64,000 bases of DNA from VBAS01 sp964444975 (GTDB lineage: Bacteria; Bacteroidota; Bacteroidia; Chitinophagales; Chitinophagaceae). The stretch is taken from positions 1 to 64,000 of the forward strand of contig CAYUJD010000006.1 of the NCBI GenBank assembly GCA_964444975.1. Direction: 5' to 3'. Shown piece after piece: positions 34,135-42,096 of this stretch; position 1 is the first letter of the stretch, and the number at the start of each line of letters is the position of its first letter. The notes under the pieces are model-generated. The model did not search any database. It was not told the origin of the DNA and saw only the letters and a list, made by a program, of their open reading frames with translations. The position numbers and the translations under genes were made by a program.

Positions 34135-34635
34135 ATGGTTAAGTTTTCAGAAGAAAAATTAAAAGAAGTTAACGACATCATTCAGCGCTATCCCGAAGGG
34201 CGGCAAAAAAGCGCATTGATTCCGGTGCTGCACATGGCGCAGCAGGAGTTTGGCGGCTGGCTGAGTGTGGAAACGATGGACTATGTGGCTTCGCTGCTCA
34301 GGCTTGAGCCGATAGAAGTGTACGAAGTGGCTACATTTTACAGCATGTACAACCTGAAACCGGCAGGCCGCTATATGTTTGAAGTGTGCCACACAGGGCC
34401 CTGTATGCTGCGCGGCAGCGATGAGATAATAAAATATATTTATGAAAAGCTGGGAATAAAGCCCGGTGAAACCACAGCCGACGGAATGTTTACTTTGAAA
34501 ACCGTGGAATGCCTCGGCGCCTGCGGCTATGCACCCATGATGCAGCTCGGCAAGCATTACCGCGAACACCTGACAAAAGAAAAAGTGGATAAGATTATTG
34601 ATGAATGCAGAAGAAATCAATCTGTAAACAATTAG
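34135..34635 (+). CDS. nuoE: NADH-quinone oxidoreductase subunit E
   Basis: 166 residues from ATG 34135. A thioredoxin-like 24-kDa subunit carrying 2Fe-2S cluster N1a. The four cysteine ligands are in CHTGPC and CLGACGYAP. It partners NuoF in NADH oxidation. The C-terminal residues after DECRRN are variable. Confidence 0.95.
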   Translation: MVKFSEEKLKEVNDIIQRYPEGRQKSALIPVLHMAQQEFGGWLSVETMDYVASLLRLEPIEVYEVATFYSMYNLKPAGRYMFEVCHTGPCMLRGSDEIIKYIYEKLGIKPGETTADGMFTLKTVECLGACGYAPMMQLGKHYREHLTKEKVDKIIDECRRNQSVNN

Positions 34636-34655
34636 TAAATTTTAAAAAATAATGT

Positions 34656-35072
34656 ATGAAAGGGATAATACCATATCTGAATTTTGATGGTAACGGAACA
34701 GAGGCATTGCAGTTTTATTGCAAAGCCCTTGACGGAAAAATTTTGTTTCAGCAAAGTTTAGGTGATTCACCAATGGGAGCAACGACTCCTGACGAGTTCA
34801 AAAACCGGCTGATGCATGCCACATTCGAATGTGAAGCCGGTTCTTTCATGGCCTCCGACGGCCCTCCCGGCCATGAAATGAAAACAGGAAACAATGTGAG
34901 TCTTTCATTACACTACGATGCCGAAGAAAAAATAGACAAAGCTTTCAATGGCCTGGCAGAAGGCGGAACCGTATTGATGCCCCTGCAGCAAACATTCTGG
35001 GCGCATCGCTTCGGAATGCTGATTGACAAATACGGCTTCAACTGGATGTTCAACATGGACAAACCTAAATGA
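34656..35072 (+). CDS. VOC-superfamily PhnB-like protein, cargo in the nuo operon
   Basis: 138 residues of the glyoxalase/bleomycin-resistance fold, PhnB/DUF1428-like branch: IPYLNFDGNGTEALQFYCKALDG, GSFMASDGPP, then VSLSLHYDAEEKIDKAFNGLAEGG, ending FGMLIDKYGFNWMFNM. It has no known link to complex I. It lies 20 bp after nuoE on the same strand and so is cotranscribed with the operon. Enzymatic role unknown. Confidence 0.88.
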   Translation: MKGIIPYLNFDGNGTEALQFYCKALDGKILFQQSLGDSPMGATTPDEFKNRLMHATFECEAGSFMASDGPPGHEMKTGNNVSLSLHYDAEEKIDKAFNGLAEGGTVLMPLQQTFWAHRFGMLIDKYGFNWMFNMDKPK

Positions 35073-35078
35073 TAGAAA

Positions 35079-35504
35079 CTGAAACAGTTCTTAACGATAG
35101 GATTGCTCTTTATTAACCTGTGTGTGGTTGCGCAGGTTGACAGCATAGGTTTGAAAGAAACAATGCAGCAACTGGACAAAGCGCTGATGCAAAAAGACGA
35201 AAAGATTTTACAGACAGTCCTGCACAAAGACCTGAGCTTTGGTCATTCCAACGGGTGGGTGCAAAGCAAGAAGGATGTGTTGAATGATTTTACTAGCGGG
35301 AAACTTGTATACAGTAATATGGAGAACAGCAGTTCCGTTATTCTGAATATAAATAAGAAATGGGCAACGGTGAAAACAAATACAAAAGCGGAAGGAACAG
35401 TGAACGGGAATGCATTCAGCCTGGCACTGCATGTGATGCAGTTTTGGATAAAAACAAAAAAGGGCTGGCAGCTGATGGTGAGGCAGAGTGCAAAACAAAG
35501 TTGA
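35079..35504 (+). CDS. Secreted NTF2-like (SnoaL/DUF4440-type) protein with non-ATG start
   Basis: About 141 residues if read from CTG 35079, giving KQFLTIGLLFINLCVVAQ, a convincing signal peptide that lacks only an ATG. Otherwise TTG 35103 leaves a truncated signal. The mature part, ETMQQLDKALMQKDEKILQTVLHKDLSFGHSNGWVQSKKD with a C-terminal QFWIKTKKGWQLMVRQSAK, is a typical NTF2-like cone fold. Immediately after the VOC gene stop. Function unknown. The start codon may have been lost by mutation. Confidence 0.72.
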   Translation: MKQFLTIGLLFINLCVVAQVDSIGLKETMQQLDKALMQKDEKILQTVLHKDLSFGHSNGWVQSKKDVLNDFTSGKLVYSNMENSSSVILNINKKWATVKTNTKAEGTVNGNAFSLALHVMQFWIKTKKGWQLMVRQSAKQS

Positions 35505-35529
35505 TTATATAAATAATTATTCAGGGAGT

Positions 35530-35557
35530 TTGCTTCGTCGCTTCGCTCCTCGCAAGC
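35530..35557. repeat. GCTTCG-rich palindromic repeat before nuoF
   Basis: TTGCTTCGTCGCTTCGCTCC followed by TCGCAAGC. The ends (TTGC/GCAA) and inner GAAGCG-type units can pair. It sits directly before the nuoF ATG. Confidence 0.5.
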
Positions 35558-35560
35558 ATT

Positions 35561-36916
35561 ATGGGACGAAAATTATTATTAGACAAAGCCGGCATTGAAG
35601 GCATTCGCTATTACGATGCATATCGCAGGAATGGCGGTTACCGCAGCGTGGAAAAGGCATTGAAAACAATGACACCTGACCAGGTGACTGAGGAAGTAAA
35701 GAAAAGCGGCCTGCGTGGCCGCGGCGGCGCCGGATTTCCTACCGGTATGAAATGGGGTTTTCTGGCCAAGCCTGAAGGCGTGCCCCGCTACCTGGTGGTG
35801 AATGCCGATGAAAGCGAACCCGGCACGTTCAAAGACAGGTACCTGATGGAGCATATTCCGCATTTGCTTATCGAGGGTATCATCACTTCATCGTACGCTA
35901 TCGGCTCTAACAGGTCTTATATTTATATCCGCGGCGAATTTGCGTGGATAGTTGATATACTTGAGCAGGCCATTGCCGAAGCAAGAAACAATGGCTGGCT
36001 GGGAAAAAATATTTCAGGCAGCGGCTTCGACTGCGAAATCTATGTACAGCGCGGCGCAGGCGCCTATATCTGCGGCGAAGAAACTGCCTTGCTCGAAAGC
36101 CTCGAAGGCAAGCGGGGCAACCCGAGAATAAAACCGCCTTTCCCTGCCGTAAAAGGTTTATACGATTGCCCCACTGTGGTAAACAATGTAGAGACCATCG
36201 CAGCCGTAGTGCCGATAGTGAATGATGGCGGAATGGAGTATTCAAAAATTGGCACCGGGAAATCAACAGGAACAAAACTCATCAGCGCCTGCGGCAATGT
36301 GAAGAACCCCGGGGTGTATGAAATTGAAATGAATATTCCGGTGGAAGAATTTCTTTACAGCGATGACTACTGCGGCGGCATGGCAAACGGAAAAAGACTG
36401 AAAGCCTGCATACCCGGCGGCTCTTCGGTGCCCATTTTACCCGCCAGTCTGCTTTTGAAAACGGCGAATGGTGAACCAAGAATGATGACTTATGAAAGCC
36501 TGGCCGATGGAGGTTTTGCCACAGGCAGCATGATGGGCAGCGGCGGATTTATTGTGCTGGATGAAGACCAGTGCGTGGTAAAACACACGTACACGCTGGC
36601 CCGCTTTTACCGTCATGAAAGTTGCGGTCAGTGCAGCCCCTGCCGGGAAGGAACAGGCTGGATGGAAAAAATTTTATGGAATATTGATAATGGCAAGGGT
36701 AAAATGAGTGATATTGATTTGCTCTGGGACATTCAAAGAAAAATTGAGGGGAATACAATCTGTCCGCTGGGCGATGCGGCGGCATGGCCGGTGGCTTCAG
36801 CCATCCGTCATTTCCGGGATGAGTTTGAATGGCATGTACTGAACCCGGAAGAATGTTTGAGGAGAAATTATGGTTTGGCGGATTATGTGAAAAATTTGGA
36901 AGCGGTAAGTTCCTGA
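35561..36916 (+). CDS. nuoF: NADH-quinone oxidoreductase subunit F
   Basis: The 451-residue 51-kDa subunit. It binds NADH and FMN and carries 4Fe-4S cluster N3. Motifs: GLRGRGGAGFPTGMKW (NADH/FMN), NADESEPGTFKDR, GAGAYICGEETALLESLEG, and cluster ligands in ESCGQCSPCREGTGW plus the later Cys in GNTICPLGDAAAWP. Full length. Confidence 0.97.
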   Translation: MGRKLLLDKAGIEGIRYYDAYRRNGGYRSVEKALKTMTPDQVTEEVKKSGLRGRGGAGFPTGMKWGFLAKPEGVPRYLVVNADESEPGTFKDRYLMEHIPHLLIEGIITSSYAIGSNRSYIYIRGEFAWIVDILEQAIAEARNNGWLGKNISGSGFDCEIYVQRGAGAYICGEETALLESLEGKRGNPRIKPPFPAVKGLYDCPTVVNNVETIAAVVPIVNDGGMEYSKIGTGKSTGTKLISACGNVKNPGVYEIEMNIPVEEFLYSDDYCGGMANGKRLKACIPGGSSVPILPASLLLKTANGEPRMMTYESLADGGFATGSMMGSGGFIVLDEDQCVVKHTYTLARFYRHESCGQCSPCREGTGWMEKILWNIDNGKGKMSDIDLLWDIQRKIEGNTICPLGDAAAWPVASAIRHFRDEFEWHVLNPEECLRRNYGLADYVKNLEAVSS

Positions 36917-36919
36917 AAC

Positions 36920-36947
36920 GTAAAAAGTAAAAATTCAAAAGTCAAAA
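36920..36947. repeat. Heptamer array, left flank of the four-helix-bundle insertion
   Basis: GTAAAAA, GTAAAAA, TTCAAAA, GTCAAAA in tandem, directly after the nuoF stop. The same units occur inverted at 37499-37526. Confidence 0.8.
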
Positions 36948-36975
36948 TACGGAAGAAGAGTTTTTGAATTTTGAA

Positions 36976-37492
36976 ATGAAAGAAGAGGAGAAGCCATATA
37001 ATATCAGGCACAGGTGTTATTATTTTTCGAAAGAAGTAGTGTTGTTTGTGAAAGAGTGCACTTATGATAGGGTTTTTTATTCAATATTTGATCAATTAAT
37101 CAGGTGTGCTACGTCAATAGGGGCAAATAGTGTAGAAGGTAAAGCAGGTAGTACAAGAAAAAATTGGAAAAATTATTACAAGTCATCTCAAAAGTATTTT
37201 CAGACCACAGATGCACAGGATAAGCTAAGAGATTGAACCGCTTTTATTCTAAAATCTGAGAAATCAGTGAAATAATATCCGTGTAATCAGTGGTTAATTG
37301 GGGTTAAAGTGACTTTTGAGATAGCTTTAATTTAATTGCATTGAAATCAGCTAATGAAACAAAATATTGGTTATGCCTGATAAAAGACACATTGATTATT
37401 GATAAGAAAAAAATTTCAGAGCTGATTGGGGAGGCAGGTGTGATATCCAATATTATTGCAAGAATCATTATTAATACCGGTAAAAGTCAATA
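36976..37492 (+). pseudogene. Four-helix-bundle (S23/rRNA intervening-sequence-type) protein, interrupted
   Basis: The first half (NIRHRCYYFSKEVVLFVKECTYDRVFYSIFDQLIRCATSIGANSVEGKAGSTRKNWKNYY) is the N-terminus of the 23S-rRNA-intervening-sequence four-helix-bundle family. The frame then runs into a foreign 148-bp element and stops at 37236. The missing half, ALKSANETKYWLCLIKDT up to IIARIIINTGKSQ stop, resumes at about 37340. So a complete gene was split by the element at 37180-37327. It lies between nuoF and nuoG, bracketed by inverted heptamer arrays. The family is known as mobile-associated or as cargo of rRNA intervening sequences; its function is unclear. Confidence 0.85.
37180..37327. 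mobile_element. MITE-like 148-bp palindromic element
   Basis: The ends form a 16-bp terminal inverted repeat (AAGTCATCTCAAAAGT left, AAGCTATCTCAAAAGT on the reverse strand at right, 14 of 16 equal, the inner 11 perfect). Inside, ACCACAGATGCACAGGAT and ATCCGTGTAATCAGTGGT form a second imperfect inverted repeat. There is no open reading frame. It interrupts the four-helix-bundle gene. A related CACAGAT/ATCTGTG hairpin is at 40362-40419. Confidence 0.7.
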
Positions 37493-37498
37493 AACGGG

Positions 37499-37526
37499 TT
37501 TTACTTTTTACTTTTGAATTTTGACT
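37499..37526. repeat. Heptamer array, right flank of the four-helix-bundle insertion
   Basis: TTTTACT, TTTTACT, TTTGAAT, TTTGACT; in reverse complement these are the units of 36920-36947. It ends seven bases before the nuoG ATG at 37534. Confidence 0.8.
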
Positions 37527-37533
37527 TTATAAA

Positions 37534-38640
37534 ATGGCTGAAGAAAAAAAATTATTCAAAGTAACCATCGACAACATTGCCATCGAAGTGGAGCCGGGCA
37601 CTACTATACTGCAGGCTGCCCGGAAAATTGGTGGCGATGTCACCCCGCCTGCTATGTGTTATTACACACACCTGAAAAGCAGCGGAGGTAAGTGCCGCAC
37701 CTGCCTGGTGGAAGTGGCAGCCGGCTCTGCCGCCGACCCGCGGCCGATGCCCAAGCTGGTGGCCAGCTGCCGCACCAATGTGATGGATGGCATGGTGGTG
37801 AAAAACATCACCAGCGAAAGAGTGATGGATGCACGAAATGGAGTGGTGGAATTTTTGCTTATCAACCATCCGCTCGATTGTCCTGTCTGCGACCAGGCAG
37901 GCGAATGTCATTTACAGGACCTTTCGTATGAGCACGGCACCGAAGGTACCCGTTATGCATTCAAAAGAAGAACATTTGAAAAGGAAGATATCGGCCCCTA
38001 CATTCAGCTGCACATGACACGGTGCATACTTTGCTACCGCTGCACTTATGTAGCCGATCAGCTCACCGATAAGCGGGTGCATGGCGTGCTCGACCGCGGC
38101 GACCATGCTGAGATTTCCACTTACATTTCCAAAGCGATTGAAAACGATTTTTCAGGCAATATGATAGATGTGTGCCCGGTGGGTGCACTTACCGATAAAA
38201 CTTTTCGCTTTAAAAACCGGGTGTGGTTTACCAAACCGATGGATGCTCACCGCAACTGCGATAAATGCTGTGGTAAAGTAACGCTTTGGCTGCGTGGTGA
38301 TGAAGTGCTGCGGGTAACGGCAAGAAAAGACGAGTGGGGCGAAGTGCAGGCTTACAATGGCAAGCCCGGCTGGATTTGCAACGATTGCCGTTTTCATAAA
38401 AAACATAAAAGCGACTGGGTGATTGAGGGCCTCACCCATGTGAATCGTCATTCCGTTATTTCACAGGGAAAATATCCGGGACTGCATGTGCCGAAAGAAT
38501 TTCTTCCGGAAGTAATGGACGGCAGAAAGCCGAAGCTGTTGATGGATATTCATGAAATAAGTGAGGTGAATAAGCCAGGAATAGATTTGTCGGAAATTCC
38601 GGGGCCGCCGACGAGTAAAACTTTCGGAAGTCAGCAATAG
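37534..38640 (+). CDS. nuoG: NADH-quinone oxidoreductase subunit G, short form
   Basis: 368 residues. An N-terminal 2Fe-2S ferredoxin domain (CYYTHLKSSGGKCRTCLVEV), the His-Cys cluster DCPVCDQAGECHLQD, and a further 4Fe-4S site with CILCYRC and CPVGALTDKTF. A final Cys set (NCDKCC, CNDC) marks the start of the molybdopterin-like half, which ends early. The remaining 400-500 residues of proteobacterial NuoG are absent, as in other Bacteroidota I recall, so this is a normal short form rather than a truncation. It passes electrons from NuoF to NuoI. Confidence 0.93.
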   Translation: MAEEKKLFKVTIDNIAIEVEPGTTILQAARKIGGDVTPPAMCYYTHLKSSGGKCRTCLVEVAAGSAADPRPMPKLVASCRTNVMDGMVVKNITSERVMDARNGVVEFLLINHPLDCPVCDQAGECHLQDLSYEHGTEGTRYAFKRRTFEKEDIGPYIQLHMTRCILCYRCTYVADQLTDKRVHGVLDRGDHAEISTYISKAIENDFSGNMIDVCPVGALTDKTFRFKNRVWFTKPMDAHRNCDKCCGKVTLWLRGDEVLRVTARKDEWGEVQAYNGKPGWICNDCRFHKKHKSDWVIEGLTHVNRHSVISQGKYPGLHVPKEFLPEVMDGRKPKLLMDIHEISEVNKPGIDLSEIPGPPTSKTFGSQQ

Positions 38641-38646
38641 GGGAAT

Positions 38647-38943
38647 ATGATTTTAAAAAGAGAACAAATACAGGAAACAGTTCGGAATTTTTTTGCAGAA
38701 AAGCCTGTAAGAAAAGTCTGGTTGTTTGGTTCATACGCAAGAGGTGATGCTGACGAAACCAGTGATGTGGATGTGCTGATTGATTTTGAAAAAGATGCAA
38801 GGGTGGGGTTAAGATATTTTCTTTGGCACGAGGAATTGGCAGCTCTTTTAAAAAAGAAAGTAGACATAGTAAGTCTAGGCTGGGAAAATAAATATATCAA
38901 GCCGTTGATTGATAAAGACAAAACGCTGATTTATGAAAAATAA
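38647..38943 (+). CDS. mntA: MNT-type nucleotidyltransferase antitoxin
   Basis: 98 residues of the minimal nucleotidyltransferase family with the signature GSYARGDADETSDVDVLID (GSX10DXD; the two Asp bind metal) and a second acidic strand KKVDIVSLG. Known MntA antitoxins transfer AMP to a tyrosine of the HEPN toxin in the HepT RX4HXY motif. It begins six bases after the nuoG stop and overlaps the HEPN gene by 11 bp. Intact and probably functional. Confidence 0.9.
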   Translation: MILKREQIQETVRNFFAEKPVRKVWLFGSYARGDADETSDVDVLIDFEKDARVGLRYFLWHEELAALLKKKVDIVSLGWENKYIKPLIDKDKTLIYEK

Positions 38944-39282
38944 ATTGGGCGATGAGGCCAGGCTCAGGCATATTTTGGATTGTATTACAGGAATAGAAAG
39001 TGCCATTGCAGAACTGGATCAGGAAAGTTTTATTGCCAATCATGTTGTGAGGATCGCAGTTGTCAAGTGGATTGAGATTATTGGCAAAGCTTCGGTGAAT
39101 ATTTCAAGGAACTGAAAAATCAATATAATGATATTGATTGGCCGGCGATAAAGGGCATGAGGAATATTGTAGTGCATGAATATTTTGGCATTAAATACGA
39201 TTTAATTTGGGAAGTGGCTACGGAACATATTCGTGATTTAAAAAAGCATATTATTAATATACTTGATAAACTTAATAAGTAA
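38933..39282 (+). pseudogene. HEPN toxin (HepT/DUF86), frameshifted before the active site
   Basis: The first frame (to 39115) gives KNKLGDEARLRHILDCITGIESAIAELDQ and on to EIIGKASVNISRN. A shift near 39106-39110, one base missing, moves the rest to another frame: ELKNQYNDIDWPAIKGMRNIVVHEYFGIKYDLIWEVA and on to LDKLNK stop at 39282. The RNase motif RX4HXY (RNIVVHEY, about 39160-39183) lies after the shift, so the product is inactive unless the shift is a sequencing error or is recoded. It ends two bases before nuoH. Confidence 0.85.
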
Positions 39283-39284
39283 AT

Positions 39285-40325
39285 ATGATTGATTGGTGGA
39301 TATTATTGGAAAAAGCAATCCTGGTTCTTGCAGTCGTCACCGTTTCACTGGTGATAGCCATGTATGCCACCTGGGCTGAAAGAAAAATTGCTGCGGTGAT
39401 ACAAGACCGCCGCGGGCCCAACCGGGCCGGGCCTTTTGGTTTATTACAACCGGTAGCGGATGGCATAAAACTTTTTATGAAGGAAGAAATCATTCCGGCT
39501 GTTTCTTCCAAATTCCTTTTTGTGATGGGTCCGGCACTGGCTATGATAACGGCGCTGATGACAAGCGCCGTTATTCCATGGGCGCCGTCGGTAAATATAT
39601 CCGGCAGGGAAATCAGCCTGCAGATCGCCGATATCAATATCGGGATACTTTATGTTTTTGGGGTAGTGAGTCTTGGAGTGTACGGCATCATGATCGGCGG
39701 ATGGGCTTCCAACAATAAGTTTTCATTGCTTGCCGCCATCCGGGGCGCTTCGCAAATGATAAGCTACGAACTGGCCATGGGCATTTCACTCATTGCCCTG
39801 CTGATGCTCACCGGATCGCTGCGCCTGAGTGAAATAGTAAGCCAGCAAAGCCAGGGGGCATTCAACTGGAACATCATGTACCAGCCCCTGGGATTCCTCA
39901 TATTTTTTATTTGTGCCCTGGCAGAATGCAACCGAACACCCTTTGATTTACCGGAGGCGGAAAATGAACTCAACTTTGGTTATCACCAGGAATATTCATC
40001 CATGAAGCTCGGTTTCTATTTATTTGCTGAGTACATCAACATGTTTATCAGCGGGGTGGTTATGTCAACACTGTTCCTCGGGGGATATGATATCCCGTTT
40101 GTAAATGAAGCGGACTGGGGCAATCACTGGTGGGTAGGGCTTATCGGTTTTTGTGTGCTGATGGCTAAAGCCTTGTTCTTTGTGTTTGTGTTTATGTGGA
40201 TACGCTGGACCATTCCGCGGTTCCGCTATGACCAGCTGATGAATCTCGGCTGGAAAGGACTGATTCCGCTGTCGCTGGCGAATATGATAATTACAGCGGT
40301 GGTGATTTTATGGCTAAAAAAATGA
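39285..40325 (+). CDS. nuoH: NADH-quinone oxidoreductase subunit H
   Basis: A 346-residue, eight-helix membrane subunit at the junction of the two arms, forming part of the quinone chamber. Conserved loops: AERKIAAVIQDRRGPNRAGPFGLLQPVADGIK, GGWASNNKFSLLAAIRGASQMISYE, and AECNRTPFDLPEAENELNFGYHQEYSS. Full length. Confidence 0.97.
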   Translation: MIDWWILLEKAILVLAVVTVSLVIAMYATWAERKIAAVIQDRRGPNRAGPFGLLQPVADGIKLFMKEEIIPAVSSKFLFVMGPALAMITALMTSAVIPWAPSVNISGREISLQIADINIGILYVFGVVSLGVYGIMIGGWASNNKFSLLAAIRGASQMISYELAMGISLIALLMLTGSLRLSEIVSQQSQGAFNWNIMYQPLGFLIFFICALAECNRTPFDLPEAENELNFGYHQEYSSMKLGFYLFAEYINMFISGVVMSTLFLGGYDIPFVNEADWGNHWWVGLIGFCVLMAKALFFVFVFMWIRWTIPRFRYDQLMNLGWKGLIPLSLANMIITAVVILWLKK

Positions 40326-40361
40326 GTGGAGAATTTTGAAAAGTCAATGGGTAAAAGCTTG

Positions 40362-40419
40362 TCACCGATTTCACATATTTACACAGATATTAATCTGTGA
40401 AAATCCGTATCATCTGTGA
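40362..40419. repeat. CACAGAT/ATCTGTG palindromic repeat between nuoH and nuoI
   Basis: An inner hairpin CACAGAT-ATTA-ATCTGTG lies within an outer imperfect repeat (CACCGATTTCACATATTT against AAAATCCGTATCATCTGTG). It is related in wording to the core of the element at 37180-37327. The same gap also holds 40450-40470 and a CCCC/GGGG arm at 40531-40553. Confidence 0.6.
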
Positions 40420-40449
40420 GAAGTTAAAAAAGCTGAATAGTCTTGATGC

Positions 40450-40470
40450 AGTACAAGAGTGCGACGCAAC
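40450..40470. repeat. 21-bp dispersed repeat, copy 2 (inverted)
   Basis: Exact reverse complement of 34051-34071. Flanking bases differ, so the identity is limited to the 21 bp. Confidence 0.7.
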
Positions 40471-40563
40471 TAAAGTAAAATAGAATTTGTGTCGCCGGGT
40501 ACATAAAATATATTTGCGAACTTTTTAAAATCCTTCCCCACCGGGGGAATAAGAAAGGTAACT

Positions 40564-41115
40564 ATGCAGGCATTAACGAACAGGGCAAAACTGGTAGACC
40601 GCCGGCCAATGTCGGCGCTGGAAAGGATTTACCTGTGGAATATCCTGAAGGGCATGGTGATTACTTTCCGGCATATTTTTAAAAAGAAGGCGACCATCCA
40701 GTACCCGGAACAGAAAAGACCGTTCAGCGCCGTGTTCCGTGGTCTGCATGTGCTGAACCGCGATGAAGAAGGCCGGGAACGCTGCACGGCTTGCGGCCTT
40801 TGTGCAGTGGCCTGTCCTGCTGAAGCCATTACCATGGAAGCCGCAGAACGCTTGCCGGGTGAGGAGCACCTGTACCGCGAAGAAAAATATGCGGCCAGAT
40901 ACGAGATCAACATGCTGCGCTGCATATTTTGCGGCCTGTGCGAAGAAGCCTGCCCGAAGGATGCGATTTACCTGTCGCAGACTTTTGCACCTTCCAATTA
41001 TGCACGCAGCGGTTTTATTTATAAAAAAGACGATTTGCTGATTCCGCATCCTAAAGAAAATTCGGAAGCATTCAAAAAGGCAAGGGGTGAAAGGGAAATA
41101 ATTAATAATTATTAA
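40564..41115 (+). CDS. nuoI: NADH-quinone oxidoreductase subunit I
   Basis: 183 residues. A ferredoxin-like subunit with two 4Fe-4S clusters, N6a and N6b: CTACGLCAVACP and CIFCGLCEEACP. An N-terminal amphipathic stretch docks it to the membrane arm. The last six residues (EIINNY) are encoded by the heptamer array at 41098-41125. Confidence 0.97.
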   Translation: MQALTNRAKLVDRRPMSALERIYLWNILKGMVITFRHIFKKKATIQYPEQKRPFSAVFRGLHVLNRDEEGRERCTACGLCAVACPAEAITMEAAERLPGEEHLYREEKYAARYEINMLRCIFCGLCEEACPKDAIYLSQTFAPSNYARSGFIYKKDDLLIPHPKENSEAFKKARGEREIINNY

Positions 41116-41125
41116 TCAATAATTA
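41098..41125. repeat. Heptamer array at the nuoI stop
   Basis: ATAATTA, ATAATTA, TTAATCA, ATAATTA. It includes the nuoI stop codon. Confidence 0.75.
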
Positions 41126-41148
41126 TTCGGGCTAACTGGTTATTAGAA

Positions 41149-41670
41149 ATGGGAGTGACTCCAATCTTATTCTGGTTTCTTTCTGCCATGGCGCTGTTCA
41201 GCGCATTGATGGTTATTACCAGCAAAAATCCTGTGTACAGTGTTATTTGGCTGATCCTCGTCTTCTTCGCCATCTCCGGTCATTATCTTTTGCTCAATGC
41301 GCAGTTTCTTGCCATTGTAAATATCATTGTATATGCCGGGGCCATCATGGTGCTGTTTCTGTATGTGCTGATGCTGATGGACCTGAAAAAAGAAAGCGAA
41401 CCGCAGAAAAGCCGCTGGCTGAAAATTGCCGGCGCAGTGGCTGGAGGAAGTTTGTTGCTGGTGCTGATAGCTGCATTGAAAAAAGCTGAAACTGCAAAAG
41501 ACATTGCACAGACAAGAGAGGGCGATATCGGGCTGATAGAAAACCTGGGCAAAGTATTGTTTAAGGATTACGTGGTGCCTTTTGAAATAGCGAGCATTTT
41601 ATTTTTAAGCGCTATGGTAGGAGCGGTGGTGATTGGGAAGAAAGAGGAACAACAGCCCCTGTCCCCTTAA
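41149..41670 (+). CDS. nuoJ: NADH-quinone oxidoreductase subunit J
   Basis: A 173-residue membrane subunit with five helices. VIWLILVFFAISGHYLLLNAQFLAIVNIIVYAGAIMVLFLYVLMLMDL is the conserved ND6-like core. The final LSP codons and stop are supplied by the palindromic repeat that fills the gap to nuoK. Confidence 0.95.
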   Translation: MGVTPILFWFLSAMALFSALMVITSKNPVYSVIWLILVFFAISGHYLLLNAQFLAIVNIIVYAGAIMVLFLYVLMLMDLKKESEPQKSRWLKIAGAVAGGSLLLVLIAALKKAETAKDIAQTREGDIGLIENLGKVLFKDYVVPFEIASILFLSAMVGAVVIGKKEEQQPLSP

Positions 41671-41774
41671 AGGGGTGACTTAGGTTGTATCATTCTTCTT
41701 TTGTTGGATATTTATTATTTAAACACTTTTCGTATTTAGCGGAGTGTTTCAAAATGCCCCTTTAGGGGCCGGGG
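41656..41774. repeat. REPIN-like palindrome pair between nuoJ and nuoK
   Basis: Arm 1 at 41656-41684 (CCCCTTAAAGGGG core) and inverted arm 2 at 41756-41774 (CCCCTTTAGGGGCCGGGG). The spacer holds a further AAACACT/AGTGTTT hairpin. Arm 2 ends four bases before the nuoK ATG. Confidence 0.75.
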
Positions 41775-41778
41775 TTTT

Positions 41779-42096
41779 ATGCCGATAAATTATTACATAT
41801 TCTTATCACTTGCATTGTTCTGCATTGGCATTGTAGGAGTGCTCACAAGACGTAATGCCATTATCGTTTTTATGTGCATTGAGCTAATGCTGAATGCTGT
41901 GAACCTGCTGCTGGTGGCTTTTTCGAAGATGCATCATTTTAAAAATGCCGCTATGGGCAGCGATGCGCAGTTGTTTGTGTTTTTTATCATGGTGGTGGCA
42001 GCGGCGGAAGTGAGTGTAGGCCTGGCCATCATCGTGATGCTATACCGGAATGTGCATTCGGTTGACATAAATTTTTTGAACAGGTTAAAACATTAA
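41779..42096 (+). CDS. nuoK: NADH-quinone oxidoreductase subunit K
   Basis: 105 residues, three membrane helices. GVLTRRNAIIVFMCIELMLNAVNLLLVAF with the conserved Glu in ELMLNA and the second Glu in AAAEVSVGLAI, both on the proton path of the membrane arm (ND4L type). Confidence 0.96.
   Translation: MPINYYIFLSLALFCIGIVGVLTRRNAIIVFMCIELMLNAVNLLLVAFSKMHHFKNAAMGSDAQLFVFFIMVVAAAEVSVGLAIIVMLYRNVHSVDINFLNRLKH

Noticed and set aside
37534..38640. nuoG considered as truncated by the neighbouring insertions
   Set aside because: Short NuoG of this length is, to my knowledge, the usual form in Bacteroidota. All N-terminal cluster motifs are intact and the stop is clean.
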